In this document: in pieces, positions 24,731-32,200 of the stretch
Layout: each line of letters begins with the position of its first letter
How positions within the stretch are numbered: position 1 is the stretch's first letter
Source of the DNA: QHXW01 sp035297145
GTDB taxonomy: Bacteria; Acidobacteriota; Terriglobia; Bryobacterales; Bryobacteraceae
Reading direction: 5' to 3'
Assembly: GCA_035297145.1 (NCBI GenBank)
Contig: DATGZN010000092.1
Span: 62,001-126,000, forward strand
Length of the DNA stretch: 64,000 nucleotides
The notes under the pieces: model-generated
The model's database searches: none
What the model saw: only the letters and a program-made list of their open reading frames with translations
What the model was told of the DNA's origin: nothing
Translations under genes and position numbers: made by a program

Positions 24731-25998
24731 CGCGCTGCCCTCTGAGCAGTCACCGTCTGGCCGGGCCGCACGTTCTGGATGCCGTCAGCAATCACCGTCT
24801 CCCCACCGGCGAGTCCCTTGGTGATGATGCTCCTGCCTTGGTATTTCCCCGCGGCGACGACACTGCGGAGGAGGGCCTTGTTTTGAGGAGTGACCACATA
24901 CACAGCCTTAGACCCTTTGGCATCAAACACAGCTCGTTCCGAAACCAGCACGGCATCGGGCCGTTTTTCCACCGCAAAGCGCACATGCCCGGACATTCCG
25001 GGCAGCAGGACGTCACGGGGATTTGGGAATTGCGCCACCATCGCCAAGGTTCCCGTTTTCTCGTCCATAGCGCGTCCGAGAGTCGTGTATCGGCCCTGGA
25101 ATGGGTAGATGCTGTTGTCGGCGAGAATTAACTCGATGTGATTCAATGCGTCGTGGTCCACACGCCCGGTGGTGGTGTGTATGTAGAGCGTCTCCGGAAT
25201 GTTGAAGCCGACGTTGATCGGATCTGCCTGGGAAATGGTGGCAAGCAGACGTTGGTCTCCACGATCCACATAGTTGCCCACCGAAACTTCCAGCCGTCCG
25301 ATGAGACCGTTGATGGGGGCGCGCACGGCGGTCTGTTCGCGGTCCAGTTCGGCTTGATCGAGGGCCGCCTGCGAGGCAGCCAGGCCTGCCTGCGCCTGTC
25401 GCACGCCCATACGGTCGCTGACAGTGGTGGTTCGCACCGTGGCGCGGGCGGCCTCCACCGCCGCCACGGCGGAGGACTGGGCGGCGATCGCTGCTTCCAG
25501 GTCCCGTTGCGGTACCGCCCTGCTCGCGGCCAACGGTTTCAGCCGCTCTGCGTCCTGATTGGCTTTCAGCAAATCGGCTTCGGCCTGGCGCAGAGCAGAT
25601 TGCGCGTTCACCAGGTGCTGCTGCTCCCTCGCCATTTCCAGATCCGCTTGCGCCTTCTCGACAGCGGCCTGGGCCGATTGGACTGCAGCCTCATAGCGGC
25701 GCGGATCGATGCGAAACAGCATCTGCCCCTTCTTGATCAAGCTCCCTTCGCGAAACGACATCTCCGTCAATCGGCCGCTCACGTTGGCGCGGATCTCGAC
25801 GGTAGCGACGGCCTCGACCCGGGCCGCAACTTCTAGCATGATCGGCACTTCCCGGCGCTCGGCAGTCTCGACCATCACCGCCGGCGGAGATGTCGCCCCG
25901 GCGGCAGCTTGAGCGTCGGGCTTGCCGCATCCGCTACTGAGGATGGCCAACGTTGTGACGGAGAATCGCGCCGCTCCCAGGACACGGAAGGCTCCCAT
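24727..25998 (-). CDS. Periplasmic adaptor lipoprotein (AcrA/MexA-type)
   Basis: 423 residues from ATG 25998; a TTG 8 codons earlier is possible. The N-terminus is a short lipoprotein-like signal ending SSGC (Cys at about residue 24). The lipoyl half-motif TVEIRANVSGRLTEM is followed by KKGQMLFRIDPRRYEAA. A long coiled-coil hairpin (AQAAVEKAQADLEMAREQ to the Ala/Gln-rich return helix) precedes the second lipoyl half (DREQTAVRAPINGLIGRL). Beta-barrel and membrane-proximal domains follow. It joins an inner-membrane pump to an outer-membrane channel. It is first in the operon with the channel gene and NRPS, but no RND pump gene is present, so the SyrD/PvdE-like ABC exporter downstream may be its partner (inference). 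Confidence 0.93.
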   Translation of the reverse strand: MGAFRVLGAARFSVTTLAILSSGCGKPDAQAAAGATSPPAVMVETAERREVPIMLEVAARVEAVATVEIRANVSGRLTEMSFREGSLIKKGQMLFRIDPRRYEAAVQSAQAAVEKAQADLEMAREQQHLVNAQSALRQAEADLLKANQDAERLKPLAASRAVPQRDLEAAIAAQSSAVAAVEAARATVRTTTVSDRMGVRQAQAGLAASQAALDQAELDREQTAVRAPINGLIGRLEVSVGNYVDRGDQRLLATISQADPINVGFNIPETLYIHTTTGRVDHDALNHIELILADNSIYPFQGRYTTLGRAMDEKTGTLAMVAQFPNPRDVLLPGMSGHVRFAVEKRPDAVLVSERAVFDAKGSKAVYVVTPQNKALLRSVVAAGKYQGRSIITKGLAGGETVIADGIQNVRPGQTVTAQRAAR

Positions 25999-26022
25999 TT
26001 TCGCCCTAAGCTTAACGGTCAA

Positions 26023-26191
26023 ATGAATCCGCTAGTACCCTGAGAGTCCAATTCGTCTCAAAGATTTCCTGTGGTTTGCTGAGCGAAGCACGCTAAAAAA
26101 ACTTGAGAAATTTTTCAGAACCACCACCTACATACGGTATGGAGCGGTGCGAGCTAATCGACCGCGAGCCCAAAACAAGGAGTCAACAGCC
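26023..26191. promoter_or_regulatory. Divergent control region of the NRPS operon
   Basis: This stretch holds the promoters for the leftward NRPS operon and the rightward DUF697 gene. A weak leftward candidate is TTGAGA (plus 26061-26056), an 18-bp spacer and TACTAG (26037-26032). A/T-rich sequence at 26095-26118 interrupts an otherwise GC-rich background. No clear operator palindrome or riboswitch is seen. Confidence 0.3.
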
Positions 26192-26662
26192 GTGACCGAA
26201 AAAGAAGCGATGGCCGTTAAGACAATTCGGAACTACATGTGGTGGTCCGGGGGCGCTAGCTTGATCCCGGTTCCGTGGGTGGATCTGGCCGCGGTTGGGG
26301 CCGTGCAACTGAAGGCGCTCGCCGAGATCACGTCGATCTACGGAGTCCCGTTTCAACGGAACCGCGGAAAGGCGATTATCGCGTCCACGGTTGGCTACGT
26401 TCTCCCGCACGCGTTCGCGTACGGCACGATCGGCTGCATGTTGAAGGCAATTCCGGTGGTGGGCACGCTGGCGGGTGCCCCGGTGATGGCAGGGTTCTGC
26501 GCTGCATATACTTGGGCCTTAGGCCGGGTGTTCATTCAGCACTTCGAGTCGGGAGGCACATTCCTCGATTTCGAACCGGAGAAAGTCAAAGAGTACTTCA
26601 AGGCACAGTTCGAGGAAGGCCGCAGGATGACCACGGGGCAGAACGCAGAGTCCCCGGCCTAG
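26192..26662 (+). CDS. DUF697-family membrane-associated protein
   Basis: 156 residues from GTG 26192, which has AAGGAG 9 nt upstream; the frame is open earlier but without a ribosome site. The family hallmark is seen at residues 8-60: TIRNYMWWSGGASLIPVPWVDL followed by AAVGAVQLKALAEITSIYGVPF. A glycine-rich hydrophobic pair of helices comes next (VVGTLAGAPVMAGFCAAYTW) and then a charged tail (FEPEKVKEYFKAQFEEGRR). DUF697 regions occur in YcjF and GTPase-linked membrane proteins of unknown function. It begins a same-strand group with a small membrane peptide and an SPFH protein, which hints at a membrane-organising role (inference). Confidence 0.8.
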   Translation: MTEKEAMAVKTIRNYMWWSGGASLIPVPWVDLAAVGAVQLKALAEITSIYGVPFQRNRGKAIIASTVGYVLPHAFAYGTIGCMLKAIPVVGTLAGAPVMAGFCAAYTWALGRVFIQHFESGGTFLDFEPEKVKEYFKAQFEEGRRMTTGQNAESPA

Positions 26663-26668
26663 CCTCCG

Positions 26669-26836
26669 ATGGACATTGCCGAACTCATTGCCGCATACCT
26701 GGCGCTGTGCCTTGTGGCGGGCATAGCGGGACGGAATCGGCGCATCGGGTTTTGGGGCTTTCTTTTTTGCTCAGTCATCCTGACTCCCATCCTCAGCCTG
26801 CTTTTTCTGTACTTCGCGACGCCGCGCAAAGTTTGA
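26669..26836 (+). CDS. 55-residue two-helix membrane protein
   Basis: The ATG is 6 nt after the DUF697 stop. The product has two hydrophobic segments (residues 4-20, AELIAAYLALCLVAGIA, and 28-50, including FWGFLFCSVILTPILSLLFL) separated by a basic turn GRNRRIG, and it ends ATPRKV. Such short proteins with a basic loop are common next to membrane-scaffold genes. The tight spacing, correct phase and clean membrane topology support it as a real gene despite its size. Confidence 0.6.
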   Translation: MDIAELIAAYLALCLVAGIAGRNRRIGFWGFLFCSVILTPILSLLFLYFATPRKV

Positions 26837-26888
26837 GGCCGGCGTCAGACGCAAGCCGGCCAACCCTCCGGTGCGAGGGGCGTGACAA

Positions 26889-27752
26889 ATGAAGAAGATT
26901 CGCGAATGGGCCGCCATTCGATACCAGCGCTCGAAAGCCTTCATCAGGCGGCACATGCCGTATGTCATTCTGCTGCTGTTTCTGTTGGGCTTTTTCCTGG
27001 TCTTTTTCTTCAACAATATCGTGATCTCGATTCACCCTGGCGAGCTCGGCGTGCTCTGGCGACGGCTGGGCGGCGGCACGCAGATCGACACGGTGTATCG
27101 CGAGGGCCTGCACATCATCCTGCCTATCAACAAGATGTACATCTACAACGTCCGCACACAGCAGTTCACCGACACAATCGAGGTCCTGACGGAGGATGGT
27201 CTCACCGTAAAGGTGCGGTACTCAGTACGCTATTTCCTTGAAAAAGACAGCCTGCCGCTGCTGCACCAGCACGTCGGACCGGATTTTGTGAACGTCGTGG
27301 TGCGTCCGGAAATTCGGTCGGTGATCCGGGTCGTGTTTGGGCAGTACAAGCCCGAGCAGATCTACACCACGCAAAAGGCCATTCAGCAACTCATCAGCAC
27401 AATCTCGAAGGCTCACCTGGAGGCGCGGTTCGTGGCACTGGACGATGTGCCCATTGAGACCATCACGCTGCCCACACGGATTTCCGAAGCGATCGAAGGC
27501 AAACTGGCCCAGCAGCAGTTTGACGAGGAGTACGAATACCGGTTATCGATAGCCACCAAGGAAGCTGACCGCAAGCGCATCGAATCGGAGGGCATCAGGG
27601 TGTACAACGAAACGGTCAAGCGCAGTCTCACCCCCGAAGTACTCACCTGGCATGGGGTAGTGGCGACCCAGGAACTGGCCAAGTCGCCGAACAGCAAAGT
27701 GGTGGTGATCGGCGCGGGCAAGAACGGCCTGCCAGTCATATTAGGACAGTAA
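26889..27752 (+). CDS. SPFH/prohibitin-like membrane protein
   Basis: 287 residues. A basic N-terminus is followed by one membrane helix (about 23-42, MPYVILLLFLLGFFLVFFF). The SPFH domain follows: VISIHPGELGVLWRRLGGG, YREGLHIILPINKMYIYNVR, VLTEDGLTVKVRYSVRYFLE and the helical ISEAIEGKLAQQQFDEEYEYR. Family members form ring- or cage-like oligomers that organise membrane microdomains and regulate proteases. It lies 52 nt after the small membrane peptide and 3 nt before a periplasmic-binding protein, so these are probably cotranscribed. The periplasmic orientation of the SPFH domain follows from the topology. Confidence 0.88.
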   Translation: MKKIREWAAIRYQRSKAFIRRHMPYVILLLFLLGFFLVFFFNNIVISIHPGELGVLWRRLGGGTQIDTVYREGLHIILPINKMYIYNVRTQQFTDTIEVLTEDGLTVKVRYSVRYFLEKDSLPLLHQHVGPDFVNVVVRPEIRSVIRVVFGQYKPEQIYTTQKAIQQLISTISKAHLEARFVALDDVPIETITLPTRISEAIEGKLAQQQFDEEYEYRLSIATKEADRKRIESEGIRVYNETVKRSLTPEVLTWHGVVATQELAKSPNSKVVVIGAGKNGLPVILGQ

Positions 27753-27755
27753 GCG

Positions 27756-28934
27756 ATGAAGAAACTGTTGTTGCTGGTTGTGTCGGCCGGACTGCTGGCT
27801 TACACGCTGGTCCCTCAGTGGCGTTCATTCGAGCGGATGGGAGAACAGAGATTCCAGGCTCTCAGCCGTCCGCGGAAGGAAATTCTGGTCGGGGTCTACT
27901 GGCCCTTTACAGCGAACCAGGATGGGATGGCAAACGGCCTTCAACTGGCGTTGGATGAAATCAACACGGGCGGCCTGGCCCGCGGCATCCCATTCCGGCT
28001 GATCTTGCGAGAGGGGTTCAGTTGGGAAGAGGCGAAACAAATCGCTGTCGAATTCTCCGCTAACCGAAACATGAGTGCCGTGCTCGGCTATTACGACAGC
28101 GCCGAGGCCATCAAGGCTTCCATGATCTACGAATCCAGCCGGTTGCTGCATATCATAGTCGGCGCCAACAGCACCACCATGACCGGCCGCGGACTGAAAT
28201 ACATTGTTCGGACCATCCCGTCCGGCTACAAAATCGCACGTTCCCTGGCGAAGTTCTCCGTGGAGGACGGGCGCCGGAAGTTCGCGCTGATTTGGCAGGA
28301 AGACGCCTATGGTGAGGACCTGGCCTTTCAGTATCGCATCGGGCTGGACGCCCTGGACACGCAACTGGTGTACCAATGGTCTTATTCGCGCGAACATGTC
28401 GATTTCCGATTGCCGGTGAACGAACTGAAGGGGATCGGCGCCGACATGATCTTCATTGCGGGACTGGAGCCCTGGGCGGGAGACTTCCTGCGAATGGCGC
28501 GCGCGGTCGGCATCAAGACGAAAATCATGGGGGCGTTCTCGGATACGCCCGAGATGCGCGCCAGAGCCGGCGCCGGGTTGGAGGACGTGATCTACTTCGA
28601 TTTCTACGACGTCAACTCGCCGAGCCCCGAAAATCAGATGTTCGTCCGCAAGTTCCGGGCGCGTTACGGGAGAAACCCCGACACGTGGGCCGCGCAAGGC
28701 TACGACGCGTTGCGCATCCTGGCGAAAGCGGTCCAGACCACGGGTTCCGCCAACCCCCTCGATCTTTCGTACGCCATCCGGTTCATGGACCCCTGGGAAG
28801 GGGCCAACGGCAAGTACAAGTTTGACAGCCGGGGCGAATTGGAAGACAAGCCGATTTTCCTCAAGGCTTATCGAAACGGCACGCCGGTGACAATTCAAGA
28901 GGTTCTTCAGGCTCCCGCGCCGCCGATCGGATGA
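27756..28934 (+). CDS. Periplasmic-binding protein, amino-acid (LIV) type
   Basis: 392 residues with an N-terminal hydrophobic segment (LLLLVVSAGLLAYTLVPQW) that is either a signal peptide or an anchor. The two-lobed Peripla_BP_6 fold is recognised from ILVGVYWPFTANQDGMANGL, LALDEINTGGLARG, SAVLGYYDSAEAIKA, FALIWQEDAYGEDLAFQYRI and the C-terminal AAQGYDALRILAKAVQTTGS. No permease or ATPase genes of an ABC importer are near. It may therefore be a sensor or a ligand-presenting partner of the SPFH protein rather than an uptake component (inference). The start codon follows the SPFH stop by 3 nt. Confidence 0.85.
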   Translation: MKKLLLLVVSAGLLAYTLVPQWRSFERMGEQRFQALSRPRKEILVGVYWPFTANQDGMANGLQLALDEINTGGLARGIPFRLILREGFSWEEAKQIAVEFSANRNMSAVLGYYDSAEAIKASMIYESSRLLHIIVGANSTTMTGRGLKYIVRTIPSGYKIARSLAKFSVEDGRRKFALIWQEDAYGEDLAFQYRIGLDALDTQLVYQWSYSREHVDFRLPVNELKGIGADMIFIAGLEPWAGDFLRMARAVGIKTKIMGAFSDTPEMRARAGAGLEDVIYFDFYDVNSPSPENQMFVRKFRARYGRNPDTWAAQGYDALRILAKAVQTTGSANPLDLSYAIRFMDPWEGANGKYKFDSRGELEDKPIFLKAYRNGTPVTIQEVLQAPAPPIG

Positions 28935-28971
28935 GCCACACGGAAGTGCCTGGGTGTGGTTCGCGGTTAGC

Positions 28972-30807
28972 TTACTTGGAGGCCGCGCAGACTTCTTTCC
29001 TGAAGGATACGGCGACCTCTTTCAATCGAGGGGACATGGCCGTCTGAACTGCCTCCTCCGCGAGCGTGCAGCGTTGTCCACCGGACGCATTTGCGCGAAC
29101 CAGATTGAGAAGACTCTGAACCAGATAGTCCGTGCTGCTTTCGCAGTTTTTGATGAGACCTGCTGCGGTTGGGTCAACGGGCGCCCGATTCCGGAGTATC
29201 CCGGTTAAGGTGTATGTGGCGGCAGCAAGCCGGGCCGTTTGTTCTCCCGACTGGTTTGCGCCTCCTAACAGATCGCCATCGTTGTTTCCCCGGCAGAGTA
29301 CCTCCGGCATCGTATCGACCATGGCAGAAGAGAGGGCTGCCTGCGATCCTTCGCCTATCGGCCGTGCGAGTGCCTCGACATAGTACAAGGCCAGAGCGGG
29401 CATCTTGACTTTTTTCATCTCCTTCTCGGCCTGAGCGCATAGAACGTAGAGGTCCTGGGTCGCGTCGGTTATCAGGGCCCCGGCACTCATAGTAGCGCCC
29501 ACCCAGGAGTGACAAAACTGAGAAGCCTCCTGGTCGCGCTTGGCAGCGTGAAGAGCAGCCAAATACGAGTCGGCAGCCTGAGACGAAGTAGGCCTGACTT
29601 GCAATGCAGACTTGAAGGCGGCTGCCGCGTCTGCGTCACGGTGATCCGCGCTATACACCTGACCGAGGCCCATCGCCGCGCCGAAATTGCCGGGATAGTG
29701 TTGGAGTGCCTTTTTGAGCACTCTTTCGGCATTGTCGTACTGATCCCTTGCAAGATAAAGAATGCCCAGATTATTCAGCGCATATGGCTGCTTGGACAGA
29801 CGATCGACAATGAGTGATTCGGCGCCCTGAAAGTCCCCCGTTCCCCAAAGGGCCGTGGCTTTGGCCAATTCGATCTCGGTCTGCATCTGTTGACGATTCT
29901 TTTGGGCGATGAGGGATATCGAGCTCAAAGCTCTATCGGCAAATACCTCAGCCCGGTCGTACTCTCCATCGAGGGTCAGAGTCTTGGCAAGATATAGGCT
30001 TGGCTCGGGCCGTTCCGGATGAAGCTTCAGCCAATCGCCGAACACTTGAATCGCGCGGGAATATTGCTTGGTAGCAAGAAAATAGCGCCCCGCAATCTCC
30101 GGATTCATGTTCGTCACAAAATCCTCGGCAATGGCTTGCATGGCAGCGAACAGCTCCTTGTCCGAGGCGAGAAAAGGACGACGGCTCGTCCAGTGCCGCG
30201 CAGCCGTGTCGGAGCGGAGCAAAATCTGCAAAACATACCGGCCGTTAGAATTCGTGGCCGGGATAATGTCGCCGGAGACAAGCTGCTGGTCGTACCGTAG
30301 GACGTTCCAGGCTTTCAACAACTGATCAATGGAGATGCCCTGAATCTCGATGCCATAACTCTTGCTGACAGGGATCTTGAACATTTCGGTGAATGGGTGT
30401 GAAATCCCCCTCACCATGCCATCAGACTTGCCGAAGCCACTACCCTGCTGAATGATGTCGTTTAGGTCGCTGGCGAAGATATCGGCGACTTCCTTGCCGA
30501 AATCGCCCGAGGCGGCCGACTTGGAGTCAGATGAGGCGCTGTCCGTAGACACCAGGAAGTCATTGATAATGATCTGTTGCTTGTTGTCAAAGCGGCGAAG
30601 GGTCAAGGCAGCGATCAACGCGCCCGCTGCCACGGCGACAATGGCGAGTGCAACCAAAAGCGTAGTGGACAGGAACGACTTGGAAGGTCTGGTCCGGTGG
30701 TTTCCCTTGAGCGCCGCCGAATCCGCCGGCTTTTCCTGGGCCGCGACTGCCGGTCGTTTAGGCTCACCCGATGGCGGCTTTTTGACTTCCTGCCCTTCGA
30801 TCTCCAC
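28972..30807 (-). CDS. Membrane-anchored TPR protein
   Basis: 611 residues from GTG 30807; AGGAGG, which overlaps the upstream stop codon, lies 3-4 nt before it. The ORF extends upstream but would overlap the oxidase gene. The N-terminal 43 residues are charged, then one membrane helix (about 45-70, LLVALAIVAVAAGALIAAL). The periplasmic part begins with a poorly recognised segment (residues about 75-230). TPR repeats follow, including PEPSLYLAKTLTLDGEYDRAEV, YALNNLGILYLARDQYDNAE and NFGAAMGLGQVYSADHRDAD. It is last in the peroxidase operon and could scaffold the enzymes or sense their product (inference). Confidence 0.8.
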   Translation of the reverse strand: MEIEGQEVKKPPSGEPKRPAVAAQEKPADSAALKGNHRTRPSKSFLSTTLLVALAIVAVAAGALIAALTLRRFDNKQQIIINDFLVSTDSASSDSKSAASGDFGKEVADIFASDLNDIIQQGSGFGKSDGMVRGISHPFTEMFKIPVSKSYGIEIQGISIDQLLKAWNVLRYDQQLVSGDIIPATNSNGRYVLQILLRSDTAARHWTSRRPFLASDKELFAAMQAIAEDFVTNMNPEIAGRYFLATKQYSRAIQVFGDWLKLHPERPEPSLYLAKTLTLDGEYDRAEVFADRALSSISLIAQKNRQQMQTEIELAKATALWGTGDFQGAESLIVDRLSKQPYALNNLGILYLARDQYDNAERVLKKALQHYPGNFGAAMGLGQVYSADHRDADAAAAFKSALQVRPTSSQAADSYLAALHAAKRDQEASQFCHSWVGATMSAGALITDATQDLYVLCAQAEKEMKKVKMPALALYYVEALARPIGEGSQAALSSAMVDTMPEVLCRGNNDGDLLGGANQSGEQTARLAAATYTLTGILRNRAPVDPTAAGLIKNCESSTDYLVQSLLNLVRANASGGQRCTLAEEAVQTAMSPRLKEVAVSFRKEVCAASK

Positions 30808-30814
30808 AGACCTC

Positions 30815-32173
30815 CTACGGCTGACTCGCGAGTAGACCTCGGAAATAAGCATTGAGCAAGCGGCCATTCGGGTCGTACTGCCGGCGAGTGTTTTCCAGAA
30901 CTTGTAACCGGTTTCCAAACGCTTTGAGAACGATCGCGCGTGTCAGCCGCGGGGTCTGGTTGAGCAATGGAGTGCCACCTCGATCGCTGCAGAACTGATT
31001 GTAAGCGTCCAGAAAATCGTACCAGCCGGTGTTCGCCGTAGAAACGGGATCCACAGTCATGACGGTCCCATCATAGGAATATGAGAAAAGCGATTGCTGG
31101 TCCTGCGCGATGCGGTAGCCGACGCTCAGCATATTCGACCGGTAGCCCTTTTGCTTGTAGTAGTCAGTGCTGAACTGAACATACGCTTTCAGGACGTCCG
31201 GATAGGCGGGCTCGGGAAAAGCGAACAGACTGAATGTGTAACGGCTGTCATCCGAGGGCTGCGGATAGCGGATAGTCTGGTCGGGAGCAAGTGTGTTGTC
31301 ACTCACGATCACACTTTCGAGATTGAACCGGTTCACGGCGTTGTACTTGTCGATGAGACCGTAGCGAATGTCCGGAATCGAAATATTCTGTTCCGTGTCA
31401 TTCGCGAGCTTCGGAGCCACTTTCGACCAGAAATAGTTGCGCAACTGCCAGACCTGGCGATTCGGCTCACCAGTGGCGGCCGGGTTATATTTCCGGAACT
31501 CCACCGTAATCAGCCCATCGAAGGGGAAAATGTAGAACATCATGGCGTAGCCAAGCTGCTTCAATTGCGGAAGCGTGGTGATGAAGTCGTCAATCGTAAA
31601 TGTTTTGTGATGCACGGCCATGGGGGTCATGGCTCGGACCTTGAAGGTGACTTCGTAGATAACGCCGAACGTGCCGTAACTGGCACGGACTTTCTGCATG
31701 AGGTCCGGTTGAGCGTCCGTCACTTCCAGAAGGTCGCCAGAGGGAAGCACTATCTTCACTCCGGTGACGTACGAGCCAACCTGGCCGTATTCGCCATCAA
31801 AAGACGAATCCTTGGTGCCGGCGCAGGCCGCGCTACCCGCCGACAGGTTGCCGATTTCAGTATTCACATAGAACTGTAAGTTGTGCGTGCGCAGCGCATC
31901 GGCAATGTCGATGTAAATGGCGCCAGCCTCCACGGTAACGCTGTCGGCCCCTATGCTGAGAATGCGATTCATTTTCATGCGGATCAGGGTGCCGCTGTCC
32001 GCCACGCCGCATTCGGTTGTGGAGTGATTGGAGCCCACCGCGCGGACCGGAGACGGATACTTCGCTGAGTCTTTGAGGATGGAGACAATGTCATCGACTG
32101 AGTTGGCGTCGGCAACAACCTGGGGATGCGAAGTAACGTTGCCGAACCAGTTATTGACAGTAGTGTCGGGCAT
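30815..32173 (-). CDS. FAD-dependent sugar-lactone-oxidase-like enzyme
   Basis: 452 residues, cytosolic by sequence (no signal peptide). The N-terminal FAD_binding_4 (PCMH) domain is seen as VDDIVSILKDSAKYPSPVRAVGS, SVTVEAGAIYIDIADALRTH, SAACAGTKDSSFDGEYGQVG and SYVTGVKIVLPSGDLLEVTD. The C-terminal half has the ALO-like cap (YNPAATGEPNRQVW, RRQYDPNGRLLNAYF). Aldonolactone oxidases of this group oxidise a hydroxyl or lactone and reduce O2 to H2O2. It lies 27 nt after the heme peroxidase, which uses H2O2, so peroxide supply is an attractive role, though the different compartments implied (cytosol versus export signal on the peroxidase) are a difficulty. Substrate is unknown. Confidence 0.82.
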   Translation of the reverse strand: MPDTTVNNWFGNVTSHPQVVADANSVDDIVSILKDSAKYPSPVRAVGSNHSTTECGVADSGTLIRMKMNRILSIGADSVTVEAGAIYIDIADALRTHNLQFYVNTEIGNLSAGSAACAGTKDSSFDGEYGQVGSYVTGVKIVLPSGDLLEVTDAQPDLMQKVRASYGTFGVIYEVTFKVRAMTPMAVHHKTFTIDDFITTLPQLKQLGYAMMFYIFPFDGLITVEFRKYNPAATGEPNRQVWQLRNYFWSKVAPKLANDTEQNISIPDIRYGLIDKYNAVNRFNLESVIVSDNTLAPDQTIRYPQPSDDSRYTFSLFAFPEPAYPDVLKAYVQFSTDYYKQKGYRSNMLSVGYRIAQDQQSLFSYSYDGTVMTVDPVSTANTGWYDFLDAYNQFCSDRGGTPLLNQTPRLTRAIVLKAFGNRLQVLENTRRQYDPNGRLLNAYFRGLLASQP

Positions 32174-32200
32174 GGCTTGAACTCCGTCGTGATGTTTCAG

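Noticed and set aside
28935..28971. Short hairpin CCACAC/TGTGG between convergent genes as a terminator
   Set aside because: The stem is only 5-6 bp and no T-tract follows; too weak to call.
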